Numbered from the stretch's first letter, positions 44,180 to 53,554 are shown. The stretch: DNA of 64,000 nt from Leuconostoc gelidum subsp. gelidum KCTC 3527 (GCF_000166715.1 NZ_AEMI01000002.1:62001-126000); one strand, 5' to 3'. Notes: generated by a model not told the origin, from the sequence alone. Numbers and translations: made by a program.

Positions 44180-44611
44180 CTAATCTCCAATAATAAATGT
44201 CAGTTCAGCTGTCGTGGCTTTTTTATCACCAATCCAGACGATACCCTTACCGGTACCAATTGGACCACGTAAACGTTCGATTGTTACTTCCAATCGTAAT
44301 CGATCACCCGGTCGTACCATTTGACGATAGCGCGCTTTTTTAATACCACCGAAATAGGCTGTCTTGCCTTTGTATTCTGGTAATGATAATAAGGCCACAG
44401 CACCTGTTTGTGCTAATGCTTCAACAGTTAATGCACCCGGGAAAGTTGGATTTCCTGGGAAATGGCCCTGAAAAATCTCTTCATTAATTGTGACATTTTT
44501 ATAAGCTACTGCTTTTTCACCAGGTACCAATTCTTCAACTGTATCCAACATTAACATTGGATAACGGTGTGGAATAATTTCCATAATTTGTTGGGTATTT
44601 AAAACGCTCAT
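44180..44611 (-). CDS. fabZ: 3-hydroxyacyl-ACP dehydratase FabZ (second copy)
   Basis: Dehydrates 3-hydroxyacyl-ACP in chain elongation. The 143 residues form a hot-dog fold with catalytic His in GHFPGNPTFPGALTVEALAQ and the Glu in that helix. It differs from the copy at 50937 in that loop (TFPGAL against VMPGVL). It lies between accB and accC. Its start overlaps a 9-codon upstream frame, and a hairpin separates the start from AGGAGG. Confidence 0.94.
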   Translation of the reverse strand: MSVLNTQQIMEIIPHRYPMLMLDTVEELVPGEKAVAYKNVTINEEIFQGHFPGNPTFPGALTVEALAQTGAVALLSLPEYKGKTAYFGGIKKARYRQMVRPGDRLRLEVTIERLRGPIGTGKGIVWIGDKKATTAELTFIIGD

Positions 44612-44637
44612 TTGCTTTTTAGAACATACAACAACAT
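44608..44637 (-). CDS. Possible 9-codon upstream frame coupled to fabZ2
   Basis: Minus-strand ATG at 44637 reads MLLYVLKSK and its TGA overlaps the fabZ2 ATG as ATGA. AGGAGG lies 16 nt before this ATG but about 40 nt before the fabZ2 ATG. ACATACAAC and GTTGTATGT can form a hairpin in between. Either the short frame is translated and couples fabZ2, or the hairpin brings AGGAGG near the fabZ2 start. Confidence 0.35.
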   Translation of the reverse strand: MLLYVLKSK

Positions 44638-44691
44638 AACGTTGTATGTCTTTCCTCCTATTCAGGTATGTACGCGGAAAATCCGCATATA

Positions 44692-45153
44692 TTAATCAGA
44701 TATGATAACATATAATGGCTTATTGTAATCTACTACTTCTTCATTTTCAACCAAGATTTCAGATACAGTACCTGCAACATCACTATGAATTTCAGTCATT
44801 AGTTTCATTGCTTCAATAACAGCAACTGTTTCACCAACAGACACCTTATCACCAACGGCTTTAAACATAGGTGCATCTGGTTTAGGTTGTAAATATACCG
44901 TGCCAACCATTGGGGCAACAATCTCTGTGCCAACCTTAACTGGCTTAGCCAATGGATGTTCCTCTATTTCTGATATGGTACTTGGCTCTTGTACTTGTGT
45001 TTGTACAGGAGCTGCCGGTGTATTCACAATTGTCGCCTGATCATTTTTTGACAGATGTAAACTAAAATCACCATCATTAATTTTAAATTCACGCAATGAA
45101 CTATTTTCTAAATCTGTCATTAAACTACGGATTTCATCGATATTTAAACTCAT
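44692..45153 (-). CDS. accB: Biotin carboxyl carrier protein
   Basis: Carries biotin between AccC and AccA/AccD. The 153 residues include an N-terminal helical part (IDEIRSLMTDLENSSLREFKI), a Pro/Ala-rich linker, and a C-terminal biotinyl domain with the biotin Lys in VIEAMKLMTEI (about 118). It starts 3 nt after the fabF stop. No biotin ligase gene is in the window. Confidence 0.95.
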   Translation of the reverse strand: MSLNIDEIRSLMTDLENSSLREFKINDGDFSLHLSKNDQATIVNTPAAPVQTQVQEPSTISEIEEHPLAKPVKVGTEIVAPMVGTVYLQPKPDAPMFKAVGDKVSVGETVAVIEAMKLMTEIHSDVAGTVSEILVENEEVVDYNKPLYVIISD

Positions 45154-45156
45154 GAT

Positions 45157-46419
45157 TTAAGCCTCTTCATGCCATTTCTTGAAAATTACAGCTGCATTAT
45201 GACCACCAAAACCATAATTTGCACTCAAAACATATTCAGGTACTTGCTTTTTTGTTGCCGTTGTTACTAAGTTAATTACTTTTGTATCTTCATCTTGTTC
45301 ATCATTACCAACGTTAACTGGTAGTTCACCACGGACAAGTGCACCAATAGATATTAATGCTTCAATTGCGCCAGCTGCGCCCAATAGATGACCAGTCATA
45401 CCCTTTGTTGATGACACTGGTAATGTGTTTTCACCAAAAACAGTCGCAATTGCGTGTGCTTCTCCAGAATCATTAGCGCCTGTTGCTGTACCATGTGCGT
45501 TAATGTACGAAATTTTTTCTGCTGGCAATTTTGCATCTTGCAGCGCATCTAACATTGCTCGTGCAGCACCCTCACCATCAGGTGATGGCGAAGTCATATG
45601 ATAAGCATCTGATGATGAACCATAACCTACCAATTCAGCTAATATGTGAGCACCACGTGCTTGTGCATGTTCCAAACTTTCGATAACCAAAATACCAGAA
45701 CCTTCACCAAGAACAAATCCGTGACGATTTTTATCAAATGGCTTTGAAGCTTGCGCTGGATCTTCTTCTTTTGACAAGGCAGTTAATGCCGCAAAGCCAG
45801 CAATACCAATCTCGTTAACTGTTGCCTCTGCACCACCTGTTAACATGACATCTGCTTTCCCAGATTGAACACGCCAGAATGCTTCACCAATAGCATTAGT
45901 TGCTGAAGCACATGCTGTAACAATGGTGTAGTTAACCCCTTTTGCACCAAAACGTAATGACACATTACCAGATACCATATTTGGAATTGACTCTGGTACA
46001 AATAATGGACTAACGCGCTGTGGTCCCTTATCATGCATTTTGATCACTTGATCTTGAATAGTTGTCAATCCACCAATACCGTTACCTAAGATAACACCAA
46101 ATCGTGTTGGATCTTGAACCGTTGTTGGATTTTCTGAACCTTCTGCTGACTTTAAACCAGCATTTTCCAAAGCCTGATCAGCTGCATCAACAGCATATTG
46201 AGAAAATAAATCCATTTTACGTGCATCGCGTTTGCCGACGCGTTGTGCTGGATCAAATCCATCAACTTGCCCAGCTACCGTAATACCAGTTTCTGACGCA
46301 TCAAACTTGGTAATAGGTTTGATACCAATTTTTTCATTGAAAATACCATTCAAAAATGTTTCTGTATCATTACCAAGCGGTGTAACTGCACCAAGACCTG
46401 TAATTACTACTCGTGACAT
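45157..46419 (-). CDS. fabF: 3-oxoacyl-ACP synthase II
   Basis: Elongates acyl-ACP by condensation with malonyl-ACP. The 420 residues carry the KAS II triad: Cys in VTACASATNAIG, His in INAHGTATGANDSGE, His in STKGMTGHLLGAAGA. It starts 15 nt after the fabG stop. In lactic acid bacteria FabF also commonly elongates unsaturated intermediates. Confidence 0.96.
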   Translation of the reverse strand: MSRVVITGLGAVTPLGNDTETFLNGIFNEKIGIKPITKFDASETGITVAGQVDGFDPAQRVGKRDARKMDLFSQYAVDAADQALENAGLKSAEGSENPTTVQDPTRFGVILGNGIGGLTTIQDQVIKMHDKGPQRVSPLFVPESIPNMVSGNVSLRFGAKGVNYTIVTACASATNAIGEAFWRVQSGKADVMLTGGAEATVNEIGIAGFAALTALSKEEDPAQASKPFDKNRHGFVLGEGSGILVIESLEHAQARGAHILAELVGYGSSSDAYHMTSPSPDGEGAARAMLDALQDAKLPAEKISYINAHGTATGANDSGEAHAIATVFGENTLPVSSTKGMTGHLLGAAGAIEALISIGALVRGELPVNVGNDEQDEDTKVINLVTTATKKQVPEYVLSANYGFGGHNAAVIFKKWHEEA

Positions 46420-46434
46420 GTGATTCTCCTTTAA

Positions 46435-47169
46435 TTAAATATATAGTCCGCCATCAATACTAAGCGTTTGTCCTGTGATATAGGCACTTCCAGCCAAGAA
46501 TAATGCTGCCTCAGCAATTTCGTTAGCTTCACCAAATCGAGATAATGGAATATTTTCTAAAATTTTAGCCTGTGTCTCTTCCGATAATACACTGGTCATA
46601 TCTGAAACAATCATACCAGGCGCAATAGCGTTAACACGAATGCCGCGACGAGCGCCTTCTTTAGCCAGACTCTTAGTCAAACCAATAATACCAGCTTTTG
46701 AAGCTGCATAATTAATCTGTCCCATATTTCCCATTAGTCCAACAACTGAACTTAAGTTAATAATTGCTCCATGCTTTTGGCGAATCATTTTTTTGAATAT
46801 TGGCTGTGTCACATTAAAAGTACCATTCAAATTAACATTGACAACTTCTGCAAAATCATTGGGTGCCATAGCCATGGCCAACTGATCCTTCGTAATGCCA
46901 GCATTGTTAACTAACACATCAACACCAGCAAAATTATCTTGCTTGTACAGTGCCTTCAAACTTGCTTCTGCTGCTTCCGCATCTGCAATATCAAATTGTA
47001 GAATTTGAGGTTTTTGTTTAAAATCCGCGTAAATATTTGGTTTTATTTCTGAACGTGCATGTAAAATGACATGCGCACCGGCTGCATCAAACGCTTTGGC
47101 AATCGCTAAGCCAATACCACGCGAAGAACCAGTTATTAATACAGTTTGGTTTGTAAAGTCCATCATCAT
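46435..47169 (-). CDS. fabG: 3-oxoacyl-ACP reductase
   Basis: NADPH-dependent reduction of 3-oxoacyl-ACP. The 244 residues form a classical short-chain dehydrogenase: TGSSRGIGLAIAK cofactor motif, NNAG, catalytic Ser in NLSSVVGLMGN and YAASKAG. The start is one of three consecutive ATG codons with AAGGAG upstream, overlapping the fabD stop by 1 nt. Confidence 0.95.
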   Translation of the reverse strand: MMMDFTNQTVLITGSSRGIGLAIAKAFDAAGAHVILHARSEIKPNIYADFKQKPQILQFDIADAEAAEASLKALYKQDNFAGVDVLVNNAGITKDQLAMAMAPNDFAEVVNVNLNGTFNVTQPIFKKMIRQKHGAIINLSSVVGLMGNMGQINYAASKAGIIGLTKSLAKEGARRGIRVNAIAPGMIVSDMTSVLSEETQAKILENIPLSRFGEANEIAEAALFLAGSAYITGQTLSIDGGLYI

Positions 47170-48113
47170 TAAACACTTTCTCCTTCTGCTAACAACATCT
47201 CTTTGACCACATTAAAGCTTTCTAAATCAGTAATCGCATATCGCTTCACATCTTTTGGTGCGATTTTCTTAGCAAATTTGATCAAAGTATCAGATGGCCC
47301 TACTTCTAAGAATGTGTCAACACCTAGATCTAACATATTTTGCATAGCTTGCGCGAAATATGTTGGTGAAATAATTTGTTTAGTTAATGTATTAAACAGC
47401 GTTTCTTTGGTAAATTGTGTCCCTGTTGTATTTGAATACACGGGATATTGCATGTCTCCGAACGTTTCACCAGACAAGCGTTCTGTCAATTGTGTTGCTG
47501 CATCAGTCAATAATGGCGTATGAAATGCACCAGATACTGGCAATTCTACCATCCGCTGTATCCCTGCTTCCGATAACGCAGTCATTGCAATATCGACATC
47601 TCTTGGTACGCCACCAATAACCAACTGAGCAAAGGTATTATAATTAGCTGGGTAGACATGTTTACCATCAGCTTGTAACGTTGTTAAAATATCTGTAACA
47701 AGCTTTTGGTTATCTCCCATTACAGCGACCATTTTGCCAGGATTTGCATCACCAACAGTTTGCATATACATACCACGGTCTTTAATAATAGCAACAGCTT
47801 GATCAAAATTTAATGTGCCACTAGCTAATAGCGCAGAATACTCCCCTAAGCTTAATCCAAGTCCCGCTACTGGCGTTGGTAATGCGTCACCTAATGCATT
47901 GATTATTGCGTTACTCATTGTTAAAATAGCAGGCTGTGCATATGCTGTTTGTTTAATTTTTGCGTCATCATTTGCTACTTCTTGTAAATCATAGCCTAAA
48001 ATGCTAGACGCTTGATCAACTGTTGCTTGATATGCTGGTATGTTTTGATATAAATCAAGACCCATACCAGCTTTTTGTGCCCCTTGACCACTAAATAAAA
48101 TTCCCAGTTTCAT
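47169..48113 (-). CDS. fabD: Malonyl-CoA:ACP transacylase
   Basis: Loads malonate on ACP. The 314 residues begin KLGILFSGQGAQKAGMG. The catalytic Ser is in GLSLGEYSALLASG (GHSLG in many relatives; His replaced by Leu here), and the active-site His is in SGAFHTPLL. I use the ATG at 48113, whose site GAGG lies in what would be codons of the GTG-extended frame. Confidence 0.95.
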   Translation of the reverse strand: MKLGILFSGQGAQKAGMGLDLYQNIPAYQATVDQASSILGYDLQEVANDDAKIKQTAYAQPAILTMSNAIINALGDALPTPVAGLGLSLGEYSALLASGTLNFDQAVAIIKDRGMYMQTVGDANPGKMVAVMGDNQKLVTDILTTLQADGKHVYPANYNTFAQLVIGGVPRDVDIAMTALSEAGIQRMVELPVSGAFHTPLLTDAATQLTERLSGETFGDMQYPVYSNTTGTQFTKETLFNTLTKQIISPTYFAQAMQNMLDLGVDTFLEVGPSDTLIKFAKKIAPKDVKRYAITDLESFNVVKEMLLAEGESV

Positions 48114-48170
48114 ACTACTAAACCTCACATATTATCTAATTGTAATCACACCAACAATCATTGGTTGATA

Positions 48171-49136
48171 TTACAATGTTGTATTGTCAATACCCATCAA
48201 ATCAGTTGCTTGTGTCCAAATATCTGACAAAATATCTGCTGCTGGCTTTTCGTCTTTAATCAATCCTGATATTTGACCAGCCATAAATGCACCACCATCT
48301 TTGTCACCTTCTTGAACTGCACGACGTAATGTACCAGACTCAAGTTTTTCCATTGCGGCTGCATCTGGTTTTTCTTTTTGTAATTCGTTCACTTCATTTT
48401 TAACGAAATTTTTTGCCATTTTATTTTTCAAAACTCGAGCACGATTTCCAAGGATATTACCAGTAACAATCGTATCAATATCTTTTGCCTTGATAATTTT
48501 AGCTTTGAAATTTGGATGGATTTCAGATTCAGTAGCTGTTAAGAATCGCGTTCCCATCTGCGCACCGGCTGCACCTAACATGAAGGCTGCAGCAACACCA
48601 CGACCATCACCAATACCACCAGCAGCAATAACTGGAATGTTCACAGCATCGACAACTTGTGGTACCAATGTCATCGTAGTTAGCATGCCAATGTGTCCAC
48701 CAGACTCCATACCCTCAGCAATGACAGCATCAACCCCTTTTTTCTCCATCATCTGTGCTAATGAAACCGAAGGTACAACCGGCATAACAATAATTCCCGC
48801 TGCGTGTAATTCTGCCAAAAAGGGTGAGGGATCGCCAGCACCAGTTGCTACAACAGCAACACCTTCTTCAATAATAACGTCAAAAACTTCGCGAATATGA
48901 CGGCTCAAAAGCATCACATTTACCCCAAAAGGTTTGTCTGTTAATGATTTAACACGTTTGATTTCTCGACGAACATCTTCACCATGCCAGTAACCTGTAC
49001 CAATGAATCCTAAACCGCCAGCTTCGGAAATTGCCGCTGCTAAAGCGCCAGTTCCTGCCCATGTCATACCGCCTTCAACGATTGGATATTTCATCCCTAA
49101 TTTTTTAAAAAGTGGGTTATTTACAATTACTGCCAT
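48171..49136 (-). CDS. fabK: Enoyl-ACP reductase FabK
   Basis: FMN-dependent reductase for the last step of the elongation cycle. It replaces FabI, as in streptococci. The 321 residues form a nitronate monooxygenase-like TIM barrel: KYPIVEGGMTWAGTG, GLGFIGTG, and the FMN phosphate loop VIAAGGIGDGRGVAAAFMLGAAGAQMGTRF. The ATG at 49136 has AAAGGAAAA; an upstream GTG extension of 12 residues is rejected. FabK makes the organism likely insensitive to triclosan at this step (family knowledge). Confidence 0.95.
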   Translation of the reverse strand: MAVIVNNPLFKKLGMKYPIVEGGMTWAGTGALAAAISEAGGLGFIGTGYWHGEDVRREIKRVKSLTDKPFGVNVMLLSRHIREVFDVIIEEGVAVVATGAGDPSPFLAELHAAGIIVMPVVPSVSLAQMMEKKGVDAVIAEGMESGGHIGMLTTMTLVPQVVDAVNIPVIAAGGIGDGRGVAAAFMLGAAGAQMGTRFLTATESEIHPNFKAKIIKAKDIDTIVTGNILGNRARVLKNKMAKNFVKNEVNELQKEKPDAAAMEKLESGTLRRAVQEGDKDGGAFMAGQISGLIKDEKPAADILSDIWTQATDLMGIDNTTL

Positions 49137-49192
49137 TATATTTTCCTTTAAATTAACTATGTACGTGACCATTGACTGATCACTTGTAACAT

Positions 49193-49432
49193 TTATGCTG
49201 CTAATTGCGCCTTAACCTTGTCAACCAAGTCTTGTGTTGTCTTTATATCTTCGGCAACAGCCAACTTAATGTCAAAATCGTCTTCAACGCGGTTCAAGAC
49301 TTCAAATAAGTCCAATGAATCAGCGTCAATATCGTTTGTCAAGTCTGTTGTCAAACTCACTTCATTTTCTTCTAAATCAAATTGATCTACTAATATTTCC
49401 TTAACTTTGTCAAAAATCTCTGTGTCTGTCAT
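49193..49432 (-). CDS. acpP: Acyl carrier protein
   Basis: Carries growing acyl chains on a phosphopantetheine arm. The 79 residues are acidic, four-helix, with the attachment Ser at residue 39 in DIDADSLDLFEVLNRVE. It lies between fabH and fabK with its own ribosome site. A small GC-rich hairpin (CGGTG and CACCG) lies 40-60 nt upstream. Confidence 0.97.
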   Translation of the reverse strand: MTDTEIFDKVKEILVDQFDLEENEVSLTTDLTNDIDADSLDLFEVLNRVEDDFDIKLAVAEDIKTTQDLVDKVKAQLAA

Positions 49433-49505
49433 GATTCTATTCTCCTGATATCCGTCTATGTATTTTCGTTAGATTTTTACGGTGCAGCCGTCTACACCGA
49501 TTTAT

Positions 49506-50477
49506 TTAAATTTTCCAAATTTGCGCGCCAACGGTTAGACCACCGCCAAAGCCAACAAAAGCAATTGTCTGACCAGCATGAACCTTGCCAGATTCAACTA
49601 GTTCATCCAACAATAAGCCGATACTTGCTGCACTAGTATTACCATTTTGGGCCATATTGGTAGGAAACTTATCCGTAGGTTGTCCAAAGCGTTTAGCAAT
49701 TGATGTGACAATTCTAGCATTAGCTTGATGCAATAAATAATAATCCACGTCATCTGCTGCGACTTCTGCATCTTCTAAGGCAGCTTGTAACACCTCGGGA
49801 ACTTCACGAGTAGCAAAGTTGTAGACTTCACGACCATTTTGATGAAAATATGGATCAACTGGGCTAATTTCACCAGCAAAAGGATTTTTATTAGCAAATT
49901 GCCCTGCTACTAAATTATCCCCTTTATTACCGTACGTACGCAATTGTTCGCCAAGCAGTCCAATATTTTCTGTTGTTGTCTCAACAAGTACACCTGCTGC
50001 GCCATCACCAAACAGTACTGCTGTTGTACGATCTTGCCAATCTACTAATTTTGACAACACTTCTGACCCAATAACAAGCCCACGTCGATATCGTGTTGAT
50101 AATAGACTAGTAGCAACACTTAACCCATAGACAAAACCTGAACATGCAGCACTTAAATCAAAAGCAAAAGCATGATTAGCACCAATTGCCCCCTGAACCA
50201 TTGCTGCGGTACTTGGTGATAAACTGTCAGGTGACATTGTGCTAACAATAATAAAATCTAAACTATCTGCTGTGATACCTGACTTGTCTAATAATTGTTT
50301 AGCCACTGACGTAGCCAAATCACTCGTATTTTCTGTTGTCACAATATGGCGTTGATGAATACCCGTTCGACTAAATATCCAGTCATCATTCGTATCCATA
50401 ATGTGACTTAATTCTTGATTGGTTACTTGGTGTTCTGGTAGTTGCCGTGCTGAGGCTACAATCTTTAAATGTTCCAT
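49506..50477 (-). CDS. fabH: 3-oxoacyl-ACP synthase III
   Basis: Starts fatty-acid synthesis by condensing acetyl-CoA with malonyl-ACP. The 323 residues have the KAS III triad: Cys in DLSAACSGFVYGL, His in YYLLHQANARI, Asn in NMAQNGNTSAAS. It starts inside the last codons of fabT (13-nt overlap) behind AGGGGAG. Confidence 0.96.
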   Translation of the reverse strand: MEHLKIVASARQLPEHQVTNQELSHIMDTNDDWIFSRTGIHQRHIVTTENTSDLATSVAKQLLDKSGITADSLDFIIVSTMSPDSLSPSTAAMVQGAIGANHAFAFDLSAACSGFVYGLSVATSLLSTRYRRGLVIGSEVLSKLVDWQDRTTAVLFGDGAAGVLVETTTENIGLLGEQLRTYGNKGDNLVAGQFANKNPFAGEISPVDPYFHQNGREVYNFATREVPEVLQAALEDAEVAADDVDYYLLHQANARIVTSIAKRFGQPTDKFPTNMAQNGNTSAASIGLLLDELVESGKVHAGQTIAFVGFGGGLTVGAQIWKI

Positions 50478-50944
50478 GGCTCCCCTTTAATGTTTCGTAC
50501 GTTTCTGAGATAACTCACCAAGTTATGAATGGCACGTCTCACCGTTTCGACTTCACTCCCTTGCATATCTTTTAATAAGTTGTGCGTTAAATCACGATGA
50601 AACTCTTGATGAGCACGATAAACAACACGGCCCTTGTGTGTCAAACCTAAACGCACAACGCGTCGATCTTTGTCTGATCGTCTCCTCTCAATGTATCCCT
50701 TATCAACAAGCCTATCAATAGCTGTTGTCATTGCACTGGGGGTTAAATGAATCATCTTAGCAACTTGTGATGCACTTTTTTCAGAATACATTGAAATGGC
50801 GTCAATTGTATGCATATCTTTTAATGTAATATCAGAAAAATAGCTCTGCTTTAAAGCAGCTTCTTCAATCCACATCACATTATTAAACACGACAACAAGC
50901 TCATCATTTAACTCTTCAAAATACGGTGTTGGTGTGTCATTCAT
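50465..50944 (-). CDS. fabT: MarR-family fatty-acid regulator FabT
   Basis: Represses the fatty-acid operon, with long-chain acyl-ACP as corepressor in streptococci. The 159 residues have a MarR winged helix: DMHTIDAISMYSEKSASQVAKMIHLTPSAMTTAIDRLVDKGYIERR with the DRRVVRLGLTHKG wing. The ATG at 50944 overlaps the fabZ1 stop; the extended TTG start is unsupported. Two FabT-like palindromes in the operon promoter support autoregulation. Confidence 0.92.
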   Translation of the reverse strand: MNDTPTPYFEELNDELVVVFNNVMWIEEAALKQSYFSDITLKDMHTIDAISMYSEKSASQVAKMIHLTPSAMTTAIDRLVDKGYIERRRSDKDRRVVRLGLTHKGRVVYRAHQEFHRDLTHNLLKDMQGSEVETVRRAIHNLVSYLRNVRNIKGEPWNI

Positions 50945-51383
50945 CTGTTTTATCTGGAGAAACGACAAACATCAACTCAGCAGATGTCGCTGTCTTTCCA
51001 TCAACTTTAGCTTCAACAATTACGCTCCCCATATTCGCACGTAATTTACCAAAAGTAACATGTAACTTCAATACGTCACCAGGCACAACCATTTTTTTGA
51101 ATTTGGCATCATCAATGCCAGTCATATAAGCAGTTTTACCTTTAAATTGTGGAGATGATAAAATTAAAATTGAAGCTGCTTGTGCTAACGATTCAATAAT
51201 TAAAACACCAGGCATCACAGGATTCCCTGGAAAATGGCCTTGAAAAAATTGTTCGTTGATTGTCACATTTTTTACCGCAACGATTGATTCATCGGGGACC
51301 ATGTCTTCAACATAGTCCATGTAAAGAATGGGATAACGATTTGGGATAAGATCCATAATTTCTGTTGTTGTTAGAACTGGCAT
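50937..51383 (-). CDS. fabZ: 3-hydroxyacyl-ACP dehydratase FabZ (first copy, FabN-like position)
   Basis: First gene of the operon. The 148-residue hot-dog dehydratase has catalytic His in GHFPGNPVMPGVLIIESLAQ. No fabA or fabM is present in the cluster, so one of the two FabZ copies may isomerise the trans-2 intermediate for unsaturated fatty acids, as FabN does in Enterococcus faecalis. The position next to fabT favours this copy, but the sequence alone does not decide it. Confidence 0.93.
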   Translation of the reverse strand: MPVLTTTEIMDLIPNRYPILYMDYVEDMVPDESIVAVKNVTINEQFFQGHFPGNPVMPGVLIIESLAQAASILILSSPQFKGKTAYMTGIDDAKFKKMVVPGDVLKLHVTFGKLRANMGSVIVEAKVDGKTATSAELMFVVSPDKTDE

Positions 51384-51458
51384 GATTTGTAAGCGTGGTT
51401 AGTGACCTTATTAATGGAGATAATTATAAATCACAACACACATTTCCTTTCGTCTAAT

Positions 51459-51520
51459 ACTTCGACTATCGAAATATATAATAACAAAATTATCTCATGA
51501 TTTATTTCGATAGTCAAACT
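51459..51520 (-). promoter_or_regulatory. fab operon promoter with two FabT-like boxes
   Basis: Minus strand: -35 TTGACT (51512-51517), 17-nt spacer, -10 GATAAT (51489-51494). One palindrome, AGTTTGACTATCGAAAT (51504-51520), contains the -35. A second, TATTTCGATAGTCGAAGT read on the other strand (51459-51476), lies just downstream of the expected start. Both resemble the streptococcal FabT box around TTTGAnTATCAAA. Repressor bound at either would block transcription. Confidence 0.78.
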
Positions 51521-51529
51521 AAATATTGT

Positions 51530-51558
51530 AAAATAAAAAAAATACTGTTGCCAGTATC
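51530..51558 (-). terminator. Terminator after the phosphoesterase gene
   Basis: ATACTG-GCAA-CAGTAT followed by a long T-run on the minus strand, directly after the stop at 51559. Confidence 0.85.
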
Positions 51559-52368
51559 TTAAAAGTCCAATAGAATAAGATGATTTTGCCACTCTGTCAT
51601 AAAATCATCACTAACCCATTCATGAACACGTGCTGTGTTATAACCTACTGCAGCATTGTAATATATGTTGTTTCCAACTTTTAATGGCGCGGGATGTAAG
51701 TGTAGATGTCCAGTAATTGTCGCAATAGTATAAGAATTATCTAAAATTTCACCGACTTTGTTACTACCTAAAAGTGCATTAGCCATATCCAAGCGTGATG
51801 CACCATTTGGAAAACGTTTAATATAATCATTACGTGGGACAAAGTGTGATACAACAACAGTTTGCTTATGATCAGCCATGTCTAATTGGTGTTGTAATTG
51901 TGCCATATTACGATTAAAGCGTTCTTTATCTGAAACAGGTTGCTTAATTCGTCGATCATACCAAAATGAATTTTTAAACTGCTGAATTTGTTTTTCAGTA
52001 TAATCATCACCAACAAAGTCATAGTTATACCAACCATTGTTAGCAATCAATCTCACTGTAGGCGTTAAATCAATAAACTTGTTATGAAAATAGAGTGGAT
52101 CAATGTCACTCTCTAACTCATCATATGTCACACCATTACCCATATCATGATTGCCAGCAATAAACCGAATTATTATTTTATCGCCCAATGCATCCTGCAT
52201 ATCACGTGCAAATGATAATGATTTTTGAAAATCATTAAACAAATCACCAGCAATAACATAAATATCAACAGATTGGTTCAATAAATAAAGCGCCTGTACA
52301 TGCATGGCACGCTTAACATCAATCTTATTTAAGTCAAAATGATTATCTGATGAAAACGCAACTTTCAC
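51559..52368 (-). CDS. Calcineurin-like metallophosphoesterase
   Basis: A 269-residue two-metal phosphoesterase with all signature blocks: SDNHFD, IAGDLFNDF, FIAGNHDMG, VVSHFVPRND and TGHLHLHP. The single-domain form resembles uncharacterised LAB proteins sometimes annotated as YkuE or SbcD-like; there is no signal peptide. The substrate is unknown. It lies between gap and the fatty-acid operon, bounded by terminators on both sides. Confidence 0.9.
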   Translation of the reverse strand: MKVAFSSDNHFDLNKIDVKRAMHVQALYLLNQSVDIYVIAGDLFNDFQKSLSFARDMQDALGDKIIIRFIAGNHDMGNGVTYDELESDIDPLYFHNKFIDLTPTVRLIANNGWYNYDFVGDDYTEKQIQQFKNSFWYDRRIKQPVSDKERFNRNMAQLQHQLDMADHKQTVVVSHFVPRNDYIKRFPNGASRLDMANALLGSNKVGEILDNSYTIATITGHLHLHPAPLKVGNNIYYNAAVGYNTARVHEWVSDDFMTEWQNHLILLDF

Positions 52369-52433
52369 TGTTGAAACCTCTTTCGCATAGATGAATAAAG
52401 TATAGCATATTTTGTTTAAAAAAGGTTGCCACT

Positions 52434-52461
52434 AAAAAAACCTGCCAAAGCAGGTTTTTAT
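52434..52461 (-). terminator. Terminator after gap
   Basis: CCTGC-CAAA-GCAGG with flanking A and T runs, 20 nt beyond the gap stop. Confidence 0.92.
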
Positions 52462-52482
52462 TTTAGTATTACTTTATATTTT

Positions 52483-53499
52483 TTATAATGTGGCGAAATG
52501 CAACAATGTACGGATCATGTTTGAAGTGAAACCATATTCGTTGTCATACCAAGCAGAGATTTTAACCAATTGAGAACCGTTACCAGTAGTGATTTCAGTT
52601 TGTGTTGGGTCAAATACTGTACCATGTGTGTCACCAATGATATCAACTGACACTAGACCATCACCATTATAACCAAATGATTCTGATTCGTACTTCTTCA
52701 TTGCTGCATTGACTTCATCAACAGTTACTTCTTTTTCCAAAGTAGCTGTCAATTCAGTTACTGAACCGTCGATAACAGGTACACGGAATGCATGTCCTTG
52801 CAAACGACCATCCAATTCAGGGATAACCAAGCCAATAGCCTTAGCAGCACCTGATGAATGTGGCAAAGTTGTGTTTGCAGCAGCGCGGTTTTGTTGGCGC
52901 TTAGCAAATCCTGACTTAGGTGCATCTTGCAAAGCTTGAGAAGCTGTGTAAGCATGAACCGTTGTCATCGTTCCGGCTTTAACACCGAATTCCTTGTTCA
53001 ATGCATTAGCCATTGGTGCTAATGATTGCGTTGTGCATGAACCAGCAGAAACAATTGTGTCATCTGCAGTCAAGATGTCTTGGTTAACACCATAGACAAC
53101 TGTAGGAACAGCACCAGCTGGTGCTGAAACCAATACTTTTTTAGCACCAGCATCCAAATGAGCTTGTGACTTTTCGGCTGACGTGTAGAAACCAGTTGCT
53201 TCCAATACATAGTCAACACCATCGTTAGCAACCCATTTCAAGTCAGCAGCATTACGTTCTGCATAAACTGAGTAGTGCTTACCGTTAACGATAATACCAG
53301 TATCATCTGATGAAACTTCAGCGTTCAAAGTACCGTGAATTGAGTCATACTTCAACAAGTATGCCAACATATCAGGGCTAGTCAAATCGTTGATTGCAAC
53401 AACTTCAATATCTGAAGCCTTGTCTGATAATTCAAGAATACGACGGAAGGCCAAGCGGCCAATACGTCCAAATCCGTTAATACCAATCTTAACAGTCAT
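52483..53499 (-). CDS. gap: Glyceraldehyde-3-phosphate dehydrogenase
   Basis: Oxidises glyceraldehyde 3-phosphate to 1,3-bisphosphoglycerate with NAD in the lower glycolytic branch. The 338 residues include the NAD motif [14 protein letters not shown] and the catalytic Cys in [12 protein letters not shown] (many relatives have SNASCTTNCLAP), with partner His in HAYTASQ. The ATG at 53499 has TTGGAGGATC; the extended frame to 53544 lies in the leader. It has a single-gene layout with its own promoter and terminator. Confidence 0.96.
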   Translation of the reverse strand: MTVKIGINGFGRIGRLAFRRILELSDKASDIEVVAINDLTSPDMLAYLLKYDSIHGTLNAEVSSDDTGIIVNGKHYSVYAERNAADLKWVANDGVDYVLEATGFYTSAEKSQAHLDAGAKKVLVSAPAGAVPTVVYGVNQDILTADDTIVSAGSCTTQSLAPMANALNKEFGVKAGTMTTVHAYTASQALQDAPKSGFAKRQQNRAAANTTLPHSSGAAKAIGLVIPELDGRLQGHAFRVPVIDGSVTELTATLEKEVTVDEVNAAMKKYESESFGYNGDGLVSVDIIGDTHGTVFDPTQTEITTGNGSQLVKISAWYDNEYGFTSNMIRTLLHFATL

Positions 53500-53548
53500 G
53501 TGTATAGATCCTCCAAAGATTTTGTTTTTGACTTTTGTCAACAACCAT

Positions 53549-53554
53549 ATTATA
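53549..53554 (-). promoter_or_regulatory. gap promoter, extended -10
   Basis: The minus strand reads TGCTATAAT: a perfect -10 TATAAT with the extended TGn. It lies about 50 nt before the gap ATG. A clear -35 is not visible. Confidence 0.65.
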
